Assembly (NCBI GenBank): GCA_016715465.1
Contig: JADKAA010000029.1
Location: 2,232,001 to 2,296,000 of the forward strand
Length of the DNA stretch: 64,000 nucleotides
Direction of reading: 5' to 3'
Source: Saprospiraceae bacterium
Lineage (GTDB): Bacteria; Bacteroidota; Bacteroidia; Chitinophagales; Saprospiraceae
Part shown: positions 55,811 through 64,000 of the stretch, piece after piece
Layout: each line of letters begins with the position of its first letter
Position numbering within the stretch: the stretch's first letter is position 1
Notes under the pieces: generated by a model
What the model saw: the letters and a program-made list of their open reading frames with translations, nothing else
What the model was told of the DNA's origin: nothing
Databases searched by the model: none
Program-made: the position numbers and the translations under genes

Positions 55811-57114
55811 ATGTGGCTGTATAACACCGCTGACCCTGATTACATCAGGCCATTGGAGCATTGTGTCATGAACGCACTGGCTCCCGGTAAGGGTTTGTAT
55901 ATGCCCTGCGCCATACCAAAACTTTCGGATGCTTTCCTGCACGAAATAAATCAACTTTCGTTTGCTGAATTGGCCAATGAGGTAGCCAAAGTACTCATCG
56001 GGGATCACATTCCATCTCAGGACCTGGAAATGATGGTCAAAGAAAGTATGAATTTTCCGGTGATCATGACACCACTTGGTGACCGCATCTCTTCGTTGGA
56101 ACTATGGCATGGGCCTTCGCTGGCTTTCAAAGATTTTGGAGCTCGGTTCATGGCGGCACTTATGTCTTATTATCATCAAAATACGGAAAAACCATTGACC
56201 ATTCTCGTTGCCACCAGTGGAGATACAGGTGGGGCAGTGGCCTATGGTTTTTAGATGTCCCCGGCATTGAAGTCATCATACTTTACCCGCAAGGTAAAGT
56301 ATCAGCCCTCCAGGAATTGCAGCTGACAACGCTGGGTTCAAACATCACGGCTTTTGAAATAAAGGGCAGTTTTGATGATTGTCAGGCTTTGGTCAAGGAA
56401 GCCTTTACCGACAAAACACTGCTTCCGCACTACCACTTAAATTCAGCAAATTCGATTAACATTGCCCGGCTCATTCCCCAGACTTTTTATTATTTCGACG
56501 CATACCGCCAACTTTCACCGCACAAGCAGCCTGTCATCTGCAGTGTGCCGAGTGGTAACTTTGGAAACCTTACTGCAGGACTCTTAGCGCAACAAATGGG
56601 CTTACCCATTCAACATTTTATAGCCGCCACCAATGCCAATGACTTGGTACCGCAATACCTGGAAACGGGAATTTTTACGCCTAAAAGTTCTGTAGCTACG
56701 CTAAGTAACGCTATGGACGTTGGCAACCCATCCAACTTCATTCGCCTGCTGGAATTGTTTGACCATGACGTATCAAACATCAGGGAAGTTGTTTCGGGAT
56801 TTAGCGTTAGCGATGATGAAACCAGGTCAGAAATGTCGCATGTGTACCAAACTTTTGGCTATGTAACCGACCCGCACGGAGCTATTGCACACCGGGCTTT
56901 ACGCCATTATTTAGCCGATCACGATGGTATTGGGTTTTTTCTGGAGACCGCACATCCGGCAAAATTCAAAGAACTCGTCGAAGAAGTTTTAGACGTGGCA
57001 ATCGATGTCCCGGAAAGGCTGGCCGCGTTGGTCAGTCAAAATAAAATATCTTTCCCCATAGATGCTGATTACACTCAATTTAAACACTTCCTGATGGAAA
57101 GACTTAAAAAGTGA
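55811..57114 (+). pseudogene. thrC: Threonine synthase, broken by one frameshift
   Basis: Turns O-phosphohomoserine into threonine, with PLP. First frame (55811-56254): PLP lysine in GPSLAFKDFGARF near 104-116 and TSGDTGGAVAYGF. Second frame (to 57114): LDVPGIEVIILYP, QELQLTTLG, SVPSGNFGNLTAGLLA. They join at the T5 run 56248-56252; with six Ts it reads AYGFLDVPG, and the gene is intact at about 435 codons. Threonine synthesis is basic metabolism, so a homopolymer indel in the assembly is likely. The second frame's own ATG (56104) is inside the first and is not a real start. Confidence 0.88.
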
Positions 57115-57146
57115 TTTAATTAAAGTCACCATTCTACTTTTATTTA

Positions 57147-57947
57147 ATGGATGAATTAACAGTGATGATCAACTTGGATTTACAATCAAAAACAGCCATG
57201 GTGTGCGGAAGCACTCAGGGCATTGGTTACGAAACGGCGATACAGCTTGCTAATTGCGGAGCCAGGGTCATACTGGTGGCCAGAAACAAAGACAAACTCC
57301 TCGATGTGGTTTCTCAATTGCCCAATCCAATGAATGGTCACACCTTTTTTGTGGCAGACTTTTCCAATGAAGATGAAGTTGATGCTCTTGTAGCCGCCAT
57401 TTCCGGATTCAAGCCGGATATCCTTGTCAATAATACCGGAGGGCCACCCGCAGGACCGGTTTTGACGGCACAGGAGGATGCGTTTAAATCCGCTTTCTTT
57501 TCGCACTTAATCGTTAATCACAAACTTACCTGCGCGGCTGTACCATATATGATGGAGGCAGGCGGCGGACGCATCATAAACATCATCTCCACTTCAGTGA
57601 AACAACCACTTCCCAATTTAGGTGTATCCAATACCATCAGGGCGGCTGTCGCCAATTGGGCCAAGACCCTGGCCAACGAACTGGCTCCTTATGGCATTAC
57701 TGTAAACAATGTTTTGCCTGGTGCAACCCACACTGGCAGACTAGAATCCATCATTAATCAACGAGCAGGCCAAAAAGGAGTGTCGGCAAGTGAAATTGGC
57801 GACGAAATGGCCCATGAAATTCCAATGAAACGATTCGGAAAGCCAATTGAAATTGCCAGCGCAGTGGCTTTTCTGGCTTCTCCACTGGCGTCATACATTA
57901 CCGGCATTAATTTGCCAGTTGATGGGGGAAGAACGTCTTGTCTTTAA
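57147..57947 (+). CDS. Atypical short-chain dehydrogenase/reductase (SDR)
   Basis: 266 residues (260 if ATG 57165 is used, which fits the family start and a -7-like TACTTTTA at 57135). NAD(P)-binding GSTQGIG near 21-27, NNTGGPP near 95, and VNNVLPGATHTGRL near 190. The usual catalytic YxxxK is replaced: VSNTIRAAV aligns with the AYSASKAAV segment, giving Ser and Arg. A subfamily of SDRs with SNxxR exists, so it may use another mechanism or be a non-catalytic binder. It follows thrC after 32 bp and precedes the Nif3-like gene after 25 bp. Confidence 0.85.
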   Translation: MDELTVMINLDLQSKTAMVCGSTQGIGYETAIQLANCGARVILVARNKDKLLDVVSQLPNPMNGHTFFVADFSNEDEVDALVAAISGFKPDILVNNTGGPPAGPVLTAQEDAFKSAFFSHLIVNHKLTCAAVPYMMEAGGGRIINIISTSVKQPLPNLGVSNTIRAAVANWAKTLANELAPYGITVNNVLPGATHTGRLESIINQRAGQKGVSASEIGDEMAHEIPMKRFGKPIEIASAVAFLASPLASYITGINLPVDGGRTSCL

Positions 57948-57972
57948 ATTGATTAATTTTGGCGTGTAATTC

Positions 57973-59079
57973 ATGCACATGGCCACCAAGATCAATGACC
58001 TGCTCCTCATCCTAAATGCTTTTGCACCTTATCCGCTGCAGGAAGAATATGACAATTCCGGCTTACTGACCGGCGACCGGGAATCGGAGGTCAAAAGAGT
58101 ACTGGTGTGCCTCGACTGCACAGAAGAAGTAATTTCTGAGGCAATATCTTTAGGTTGCAACGTGGTTATCGCACACCATCCCATTATATTCAAGGGTTTA
58201 AAATCCCTGACGGGCAAAAATTATGTAGAAAAAACAGTAATTCTGGCCATTCGCCATGAAATCGCCATCATTTCCTGCCATACCAATCTGGACAATGTAT
58301 TGATGGGTGTAAATGCCAAAATTGCTGAAAAACTGGGTTTACAGCACACCAGAATCCTTTCCCCAAAGGAAAATACCTTGAAAAAGCTCACCTTTTTTGT
58401 GCCTGACAGCCATTTGGAAGTGGTATCAGATGCCATCCATCAGGCCGGAGCAGGACAAATAGGCAACTACAAAGATTGCGCATTTATGGTCGAAGGTACA
58501 GGTAGTTTTATCCCAAATGGAGCAGCGAGTCCATATTCCGGTGCTGCCAATGTAAAGTCTTTTGAAAAAGAGGTCCGGGTTGAAGTCATTCTTCCGGTTT
58601 CAAGTGAGTCGTCCGTACTTAAAGCATTGAAACATAGCCATCCCTACGAAGAAATAGCATATTATTTACATACATTAGATAATGTTAATCAAGAGATTGG
58701 CGCTGGAATGGTGGGTGAATTGCCAGACGAGATGCCCGTGGAATCTTTTTTGGATTTTCTCAAAGTCAGGATGGAACTGAAAGTAATCAGGCATACCAAA
58801 CTGGTTCGGAATATGGTTAAAAAAGTAGCTCTTTGTGGAGGTTCGGGCAGTTTTCTTACTTCAAAAGCCCTGTTAGCGGGTGCCGATGTGTTTATCAGTG
58901 CTGATTTTAAATATCACGATTTTTTCGATGCGGAAGATAAAATCATCATTGCCGACATTGGTCATTATGAAAGCGAAAAATATACAATTGAGCTCTTATT
59001 TGACTTGATTTCCAATAATTTTAGTAATTTTGCACTCCATTATTCTACACGGAATACTAACCCAGTAAATTACTACTAA
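57973..59079 (+). CDS. Nif3-like dinuclear metal-centre protein (DUF34) with internal PII-like domain
   Basis: 368 residues. Two Nif3 halves bracket an inserted PII/CutA-like domain (about 130-235), the long form of the family. Metal-ligand motifs are IAHHPIIFKG near 63, SCHTNLDN near 97 and DIGHYESEKY near 335. Members form toroidal hexamers; a role as GTP cyclohydrolase-like or metal-insertase has been proposed but is not settled. It starts with two possible Met (residues 1 and 3). The following zinc-ribbon gene is its usual neighbour in Bacteroidota. Confidence 0.92.
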   Translation: MHMATKINDLLLILNAFAPYPLQEEYDNSGLLTGDRESEVKRVLVCLDCTEEVISEAISLGCNVVIAHHPIIFKGLKSLTGKNYVEKTVILAIRHEIAIISCHTNLDNVLMGVNAKIAEKLGLQHTRILSPKENTLKKLTFFVPDSHLEVVSDAIHQAGAGQIGNYKDCAFMVEGTGSFIPNGAASPYSGAANVKSFEKEVRVEVILPVSSESSVLKALKHSHPYEEIAYYLHTLDNVNQEIGAGMVGELPDEMPVESFLDFLKVRMELKVIRHTKLVRNMVKKVALCGGSGSFLTSKALLAGADVFISADFKYHDFFDAEDKIIIADIGHYESEKYTIELLFDLISNNFSNFALHYSTRNTNPVNYY

Positions 59080-59094
59080 TTTCAACATAATCAT

Positions 59095-59841
59095 ATGGCA
59101 AACAAAGAATTAACGATTCCGGAACAACTTGCACAACTTTACCATCTTCAAAAAGCTGATTCAAAACTTGATGAAATCAAGGTGATGAAGGGTGAACTAC
59201 CTATGGAGGTGAGTGATTTTGAAGATGATCTTGTGGGCTTAAACACACGCAAATCAAAGTTGTTGGATGCCATTAGCGACATCGACAGTGACATAACGAA
59301 CCATCAGAATAACATGAAGGAAAGTGAATCACTGATTTCAAAATATGAAAAACAACTCGATAAGGTAAAAAACAACCGGGAGTTTGATGCCCTCAATAAA
59401 GAAATCGAACTTCAGAGGCTCGAAATACAGTTGTCAGAGAAAAGGATAAAAGAAGCCAATGGTTCCAAGGCCATCAAAGCGGAATCTTTAAAGAATATTG
59501 AGGATAAAATCTCCATCAGGGAGAAGGAGTTGGCGCTTAAAAAGGAAGAACTGGAAAGCATCATCGAAAAGACGGAGAAGGAAGAAGATAAGCTCATCAA
59601 AGACAGCACCAAACAAAGAAAGGAAATTGAACCCAGATTACTCAAGGCTTATGACAAGATCAGGTCATCCTACAGAAATGGGCTTGCACTGGCTGTTGTT
59701 GCCAGAGAGTCTTGTGGAGGTTGCTTCAATAAAATACCACCTCAGAAACAAATTGAAATAGGCATGATGAAACACATTGTGGCTTGCGAGCATTGCGGAA
59801 GAATCCTGGTGGATGAGACCTTTATACTACAGGAAGCTTAA
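59095..59841 (+). CDS. Coiled-coil protein with C-terminal C4 zinc ribbon (DUF164-type)
   Basis: 248 residues. A long antiparallel coiled coil (about 12-190, with many Lys, Glu and Leu) is followed by a zinc ribbon with SCGGCFNKIPP near 205 and CEHCGRIL near 229. The family is conserved and associated with Nif3-like genes, possibly acting on nucleic acids. It begins 15 bp after the Nif3 gene; the pairing and spacing support one transcript. Confidence 0.9.
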   Translation: MANKELTIPEQLAQLYHLQKADSKLDEIKVMKGELPMEVSDFEDDLVGLNTRKSKLLDAISDIDSDITNHQNNMKESESLISKYEKQLDKVKNNREFDALNKEIELQRLEIQLSEKRIKEANGSKAIKAESLKNIEDKISIREKELALKKEELESIIEKTEKEEDKLIKDSTKQRKEIEPRLLKAYDKIRSSYRNGLALAVVARESCGGCFNKIPPQKQIEIGMMKHIVACEHCGRILVDETFILQEA

Positions 59842-59905
59842 TTTAACCATCGGTCATCACCTTTTTACCCGCTTAACTTACCGGTTTAAATTTGGCATTG
59901 CATGT

Positions 59906-61172
59906 ATGGCTTGCTTTTGCATGCATATGTCAGAGATACGTTCGTCTCCATATATCCAATACAACCAGGAAGTTCATGCCTGTTACGAATCCATTATCCG
60001 ATTGCAGATCGAGGATGCGCAGGGCAAACTGATTAAGTTGAAAATGAGTCAAAAAGAGAATCTTGCGCTCATTCATCTGGAAAATTATATTGACTTTTTT
60101 TACCTGTTTATCACGGAAAGCCGAAAAGAATATAACCAGAGAATTCGCTCCAAAAAAGAACGTATTGACTTGCTGGATGATATTCGCCTCAAAGATCCCC
60201 ATCTTGATTTTATCAAAGCCGAAATTCTATTGCAGTGGGCCCTCATCGACCTCAAATTTGATGAAAAGCTTGCAGCAGGTAAAGACATTTACAGTGCTTA
60301 TAAATTGCTTGAAGGCAATAAAAAAAAGTATCCAAATTTTCTTGAAAACAACAAAAGCCTGTCTATCCTGCATGCACTGGCTGAATCTGTTCCGAAATGG
60401 GTACGAAAAATCATTGGCGTAAAAGGATCACTGATCACCGGCTATGAAGAAATCGAACGACTGGCAGACTTTGCCTATAAAGATGACAATTACTTCTACC
60501 GTGAAGAAATAGCAGCCATATACACCTATATCCTTTTTTACCAAATGAATAAACGGGAAGTGGCCCTGCTTCAGTTCGACCGCTTTCACCTTGACCATAC
60601 CAGGAGTCCACTACTCGCCTTCCTTAAGGCAAGCATGTATCTAAGGGCCGGCAAAAATGACCAGAGCCTGCAGGTACTCAGTGAATTGAAACAAAACAGT
60701 ACACATCCTTTCAAAAGGTTCCGATCTTGTTGATGAAGACAAACAAGCATTGAAAGAAGCCAAATCAAAGCCTGTTCTTAATCCTGTATTATTAAAGGCC
60801 AGGATCCTTTATGATGGTGGCTATTATGCTGCAGCATTCCAAACCCTGTCAAAAAACGAAAACATTCTTTCCAAAAACAGCGCACTTGCCCTTGAATTTA
60901 AATATAGAATGGGAAGAGTACACCAGGCACAGAAAAGTTATCCAGAGGCCATTTCTTACTTAAAATCCACACTTCAACAAGGCGAACTCAACCACACTTA
61001 TTTTGCTGCGAGCGCCGCTCTCCAATTGGGATTAATCTATGAGGCCGATAATCAACAAAAAGCAGCGCTTTATTATTTTAACAGATGTCTTCAGATCAAT
61101 CCTCCGGATTATAAAACAAGCCTTCATCAAAAAGCCAAAAGCGGTGTGGAACGGGTATCAATAAATAAATGA
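59906..61172 (+). pseudogene. TPR-type protein of unknown role, broken by one frameshift
   Basis: First frame to 60733 and second frame from about 60716 to 61172. Both parts are helical repeats (AGKDIYSAYKLLEGNKKKY, FQTLSKNENILSKN, YPEAISYLKSTL, YYFNRCLQINPPDYK). They join at the AAAA run 60713-60716: with three As it reads HPFKGSDLVDEDKQALKEA, restoring about 420 codons. The second frame's 60750 start is therefore not real. The start at 59906 is uncertain, since the frame is open back into the zinc-ribbon gene. A Bacteroidota TPR family; function not known. Confidence 0.7.
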
Positions 61173-61517
61173 TACAATTAACATAGTTCCCCATTCACGA
61201 TCGGAAACTGTACTGCCTTTAGTTTTTTATAATTCCCACTCCCTACCTTGTGGAATACCATAATTTCATTTCGGTTATAAATGGCAAAGCCATTCCGTAA
61301 ATACGATATGCTTTAAAAAAGCAGATTAGGTGTGGCCTGGCTTGCTGCATGTAGCATATCCAATTCTTTTAAATTCATGTTCCTATTCCCGATACAAATT
61401 CCAACTTATATGTTGTATATGCAAAGGCAGGTTTTCAAATCAAATAACCTATGCCCTTTGGTCTAATGTTGTAAATCGCAAGAATATTGCCATCATCATT
61501 AAATAAGAAATCTTCTT
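61173..61517. other. Non-coding gap left of the tandem repeats
   Basis: About 345 bp without credible gene. No repeat or RNA gene noted. Confidence 0.45.
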
Positions 61518-61905
61518 GTGGTTCTTTTTACCACTAAGGCCACAAAGTTTACACTAAGGTCACCAGGTTTTACGGGCTTTGTGGTTCTTTGTGGTGCTTC
61601 TTTTCACCACCGGGGGCACAATCAATTCAGTAATGACACTGGGTTTTACTTTGTGCCTATCTTGGGAATTTGTGGTAATCCTTTCACCACCAGGCACACA
61701 TTTTTTTCACTAAGGACACCAGGTTTTACTTTGTGCCTATCTTGGGAATTTTGTGATGTTTCTTTTCACCACCTGGGGCACAATGAGTTCACAAAAAACA
61801 TAGGTTTTGCTTTGTGAACTTTATGGTGATTCTGTTCACCACCAGGGCACAATGTTTTCATTAAGGGCACCAGGTTTTAATATTTGAACTTTGTGGTGAA
61901 AAAAA
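61518..61905. repeat. Degenerate tandem repeats of about 85 bp
   Basis: About five units built from CTTTTCACCACC.GGGCAC, a TTTTCACTAAGG-like word, ACACCAGGTTTTACTTTGTG and CCTATCTTGGGAATTTGTG. Units lie roughly at 61530, 61605, 61690, 61765 and 61835. A 99-codon frame inside (61518-61817) is a product of the repeat and not a gene. Confidence 0.75.
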
Positions 61906-61910
61906 GCCAT

Positions 61911-61943
61911 AAAAAAAGGGTCTGGCGATTTAACACCAGACCC
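61911..61943 (-). terminator. Rho-independent terminator of the T9SS surface-protein gene
   Basis: On the minus strand GGGTCTGG and CCAGACCC form a perfect 8-bp stem with a 10-base loop, followed by T7. It is 31 bp after the stop at 61975. Confidence 0.85.
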
Positions 61944-61974
61944 TCTCATTATTTAGAAGTTAATATAGTCCTTC

Positions 61975-64000
61975 TTACTCGATTACTATCATCGCTTTGG
62001 TGGCTGTAAAGTCACCGCTTTCGATGGTATAGTACACTACGCCGCTTACCGGTACGTCATTCCTGTTGAATTCAACACTGTTCATACCTTTTACTGCGTT
62101 TACTGTCCTGGTGTGTACCAACTTGCCTGTTACATCCATTACCGTAAAGGTTGCTTCTCCTGCCGCTGGCATGTTGAAGTTTACCACTGTATTGGTCTTG
62201 AATGGGTTTGGTTCGTTCTGATACATGGCATAGCCTGCTGTTTCTGCTTCTCCGCTTCTGAAGTTCAAATCCAACCTGTTGGTCTCCATTTCACTTCCAG
62301 CATATGATTCTGACCTTGTTACGTCAGAGCCTACACTCATCATATTGCTCAACCTGCCTGATGTTGTTGCCTTCATCACTACCGTAAACAATACTTCGCC
62401 TTCTGTTGCATTGACTGCTTTCTCGCTTGCCCAGCTCATGGTCATGGTGTTTGCTGATGGTACGCCATAGTTGCTTTCGTCAACACTGATCGCTCCACTC
62501 TTCACTTCCAACAATTCCATGCCGTTCAACTTAGCTGTAAACTGGTAACCGAAGATTTGATTGAAGTTTGATGCTGTTACATCGATTGTTACGATCTCTC
62601 CTGCATTTACTGTCTTATCTTCTGCCACAAACTTCAACACCTTGCTGGTCCTGTTGTCTGCTGCTACTCCTGTCGCTGCTACTGCATCGTTGTTTACGTC
62701 TCCCACTTTGATACCTGTGAAGTCATTGCCTGTTACATCTCCTGCTACATTCAATGAGATACTCCTTGGTGCTCCAAATGGATTGGTTGCATCTGCATAA
62801 CCATATGACTTAGGTACAAATACCCAGCTGTCATTGTTACTCAACTTGTCGGTCATACCCAATATCAGTTTCCTCAACTCTACAAGGTCACTTGCAGTTA
62901 CCTTTCCGTCTTTGTTGACATCTGCTGCCAACAACTTCTCAGGACTGTCAAGTTTCGCCAAGCCCAGGATATGTCTCTGGATCATTACCAAGTCTAAGGT
63001 ACTTACGCCGTTGCTGTAGTCATCTACTTTAGATGCACTTACTTCGTAGTTGCCATCCTGGATGCCAGTGAATGCGTAGTTGCCATTGGCTACCTGATAC
63101 CTTGGAAACTCTGGTACATTTGCATCGATCTTCACGTTTACGTTATTGATCGGCTCTTGTGCCTTTGTTACCAGATTACCTGATACTCTTGCTCCACCAC
63201 AACCTCCCTGGTTGTCAATCAATGTCAGTGTGATTGAACAGAAGTCTGTGTTCAACTTGCTATCCCATACACTCATATTCAAGGTGATCGGTGATGCTTC
63301 TACATCGTCGCAATTGAAGATCATCGCTGATGACCTGTAGTTTGGTACCCATCTCTGTGCATTTCCCAATCCATAGGCAGCTGCCGTAGATTCCTGTCCT
63401 GCTCCTGTGAAGTAGTGCTCTACTGCCAATTTTGACAATACAGGGTGTTCTCCGTTGAATGTGTACAATAATGCATTTTGAGGTGTACAGTTGTCGAAAG
63501 AACCTTTGTTGAAGTCGATTGCCCACAATTCTACCTGGCCATTCTGCATCACTGCTGAACTCAGGCTTACGCAGTATGGGGTAGGTGCTTTCTTGTCAAC
63601 TACCATGAACGTGCTGTAACAGTCTGTTACGTTGCCACAGCCATCCGTTACTTTCCACTGTACTTTGTGCGCCGTCATCTCTGCATCCAATACAAACGAT
63701 GGAATTACCACTTTGTCTCCGCTTCCTGTTGGCTTCACGTATGCATCTCGTATGCCGTTTCCGTTTGTATCGTTTCCTAAGTTGTTATCGTTGGTCGGTA
63801 AGAAACTTGAGAATTCAAGGTCTGTTGTGCCATTGCCCCACAGATCCACAAATACCTGCCACTTCAACCAGCCTTTTGCTGTACAGCCACTTGTATCCGT
63901 TGCTGTCGCTGTCAAGCTTACCGTGCCCTCACAGAAGCCGCTTGGATTCGCAGGGTTTGGATTCGCTGCAAACATCGTATCCCTACATGTCAATTCTGGC
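61975..64000 (-). CDS. Large T9SS-sorted surface protein, 5' part outside window
   Basis: At least 675 residues, open to the window edge (reading PELTCRDTMF at the border). HYR-like or Ig-like repeats with paired Cys come first (KVQWKVTDGCGNVTDCYSTF), then a carboxypeptidase-regulatory-like beta domain (VSGNLVTKAQEPINNVNVKI), a dockerin-like segment (AADVNKDGKVTASDLVELRK), a cohesin-like domain (VNAGEIVTIDVTASNFNQ...) and a type A T9SS sorting domain (YQNEPNPFKTNTVVNF ... MIVIE). It is exported and probably anchored or released at the surface, as an adhesin or matrix protein. Base composition is like the core and codon use is strongly biased, suggesting high expression. Confidence 0.9.
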   Translation of the reverse strand, partial: PELTCRDTMFAANPNPANPSGFCEGTVSLTATATDTSGCTAKGWLKWQVFVDLWGNGTTDLEFSSFLPTNDNNLGNDTNGNGIRDAYVKPTGSGDKVVIPSFVLDAEMTAHKVQWKVTDGCGNVTDCYSTFMVVDKKAPTPYCVSLSSAVMQNGQVELWAIDFNKGSFDNCTPQNALLYTFNGEHPVLSKLAVEHYFTGAGQESTAAAYGLGNAQRWVPNYRSSAMIFNCDDVEASPITLNMSVWDSKLNTDFCSITLTLIDNQGGCGGARVSGNLVTKAQEPINNVNVKIDANVPEFPRYQVANGNYAFTGIQDGNYEVSASKVDDYSNGVSTLDLVMIQRHILGLAKLDSPEKLLAADVNKDGKVTASDLVELRKLILGMTDKLSNNDSWVFVPKSYGYADATNPFGAPRSISLNVAGDVTGNDFTGIKVGDVNNDAVAATGVAADNRTSKVLKFVAEDKTVNAGEIVTIDVTASNFNQIFGYQFTAKLNGMELLEVKSGAISVDESNYGVPSANTMTMSWASEKAVNATEGEVLFTVVMKATTSGRLSNMMSVGSDVTRSESYAGSEMETNRLDLNFRSGEAETAGYAMYQNEPNPFKTNTVVNFNMPAAGEATFTVMDVTGKLVHTRTVNAVKGMNSVEFNRNDVPVSGVVYYTIESGDFTATKAMIVIE

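Noticed and set aside
61518..61817. 99-codon frame
   Set aside because: Generated by the 85-bp repeats; the residues simply repeat with the units.

Overview
The window reads as a chromosomal stretch of a Bacteroidota bacterium, probably from the Saprospiria or a close relative (the phylum is well supported, the class is inference). Signs of the phylum are the -7 promoter motif TAnnTTTG in front of many genes with little sign of Shine-Dalgarno sites, type IX secretion (T9SS) C-terminal sorting domains on two secreted proteins, a PorP/SprF plus OmpA gene pair, and a TonB-dependent receptor with an N-terminal carboxypeptidase-regulatory-like domain.

Layout. 1-11.6 kb is mostly core: start of a probable GH31 glycosidase, folE, a TonB receptor with a lipoprotein partner under a Fur/Zur-like palindrome, a DMT transporter, an S24-type repressor, uvrB and a secreted GH3 beta-glucosidase, with intergenic spaces full of hairpin repeats. 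11.9-14.8 kb is an AT-rich accessory patch with an unrecognised lipoprotein, small unknown genes and an IS66 remnant. 14.8-17.5 kb is a two-gene redox unit (FAD oxidoreductase plus membrane polyferredoxin). 17.5-24.7 kb is a leftward defence-type operon: a gutted type III Res remnant, Fic, a complete type III-like Mod methyltransferase that carries a four-helix-bundle element nested in its own reading frame, a HEPN-like protein split by one frameshift, and a membrane protein. 24.7-36.7 kb is a polymorphic-toxin locus: Rhs core fragment, IS256 copy inside a broken XRE regulator, orphan Rhs tip with lipoprotein immunity candidate, then a 2155-residue Rhs protein with its own immunity candidate and a T9SS-sorted pseudo-metalloprotease. 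37.3-64 kb is core again: purD, GxxExxY, uvrA, glgB, glycosyltransferases, an RND/MMPL exporter, thiL, rsmG, T9SS-linked OmpA and PorP genes, thrC, an SDR, Nif3-like, a zinc-ribbon coiled-coil protein, a TPR protein and a large T9SS-sorted surface protein that runs off the end.

Five reading frames (HEPN-like, immunity lipoprotein, thiL, thrC, TPR) are broken by a single base, each at a short A/T homopolymer. This shared pattern points to sequencing or assembly indels as much as to real decay, so those genes should not be taken as dead. No rRNA, tRNA or CRISPR array was recognised.

The most unusual feature is the mobile-looking four-helix-bundle gene at 20.4-20.8 kb. It is of the 23S rRNA intervening-sequence protein family, is flanked by imperfect inverted repeats, and lies wholly inside mod in another frame without breaking the host frame. 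The same operon has a restriction subunit reduced to its two ends, and a candidate HEPN plus membrane-protein module.
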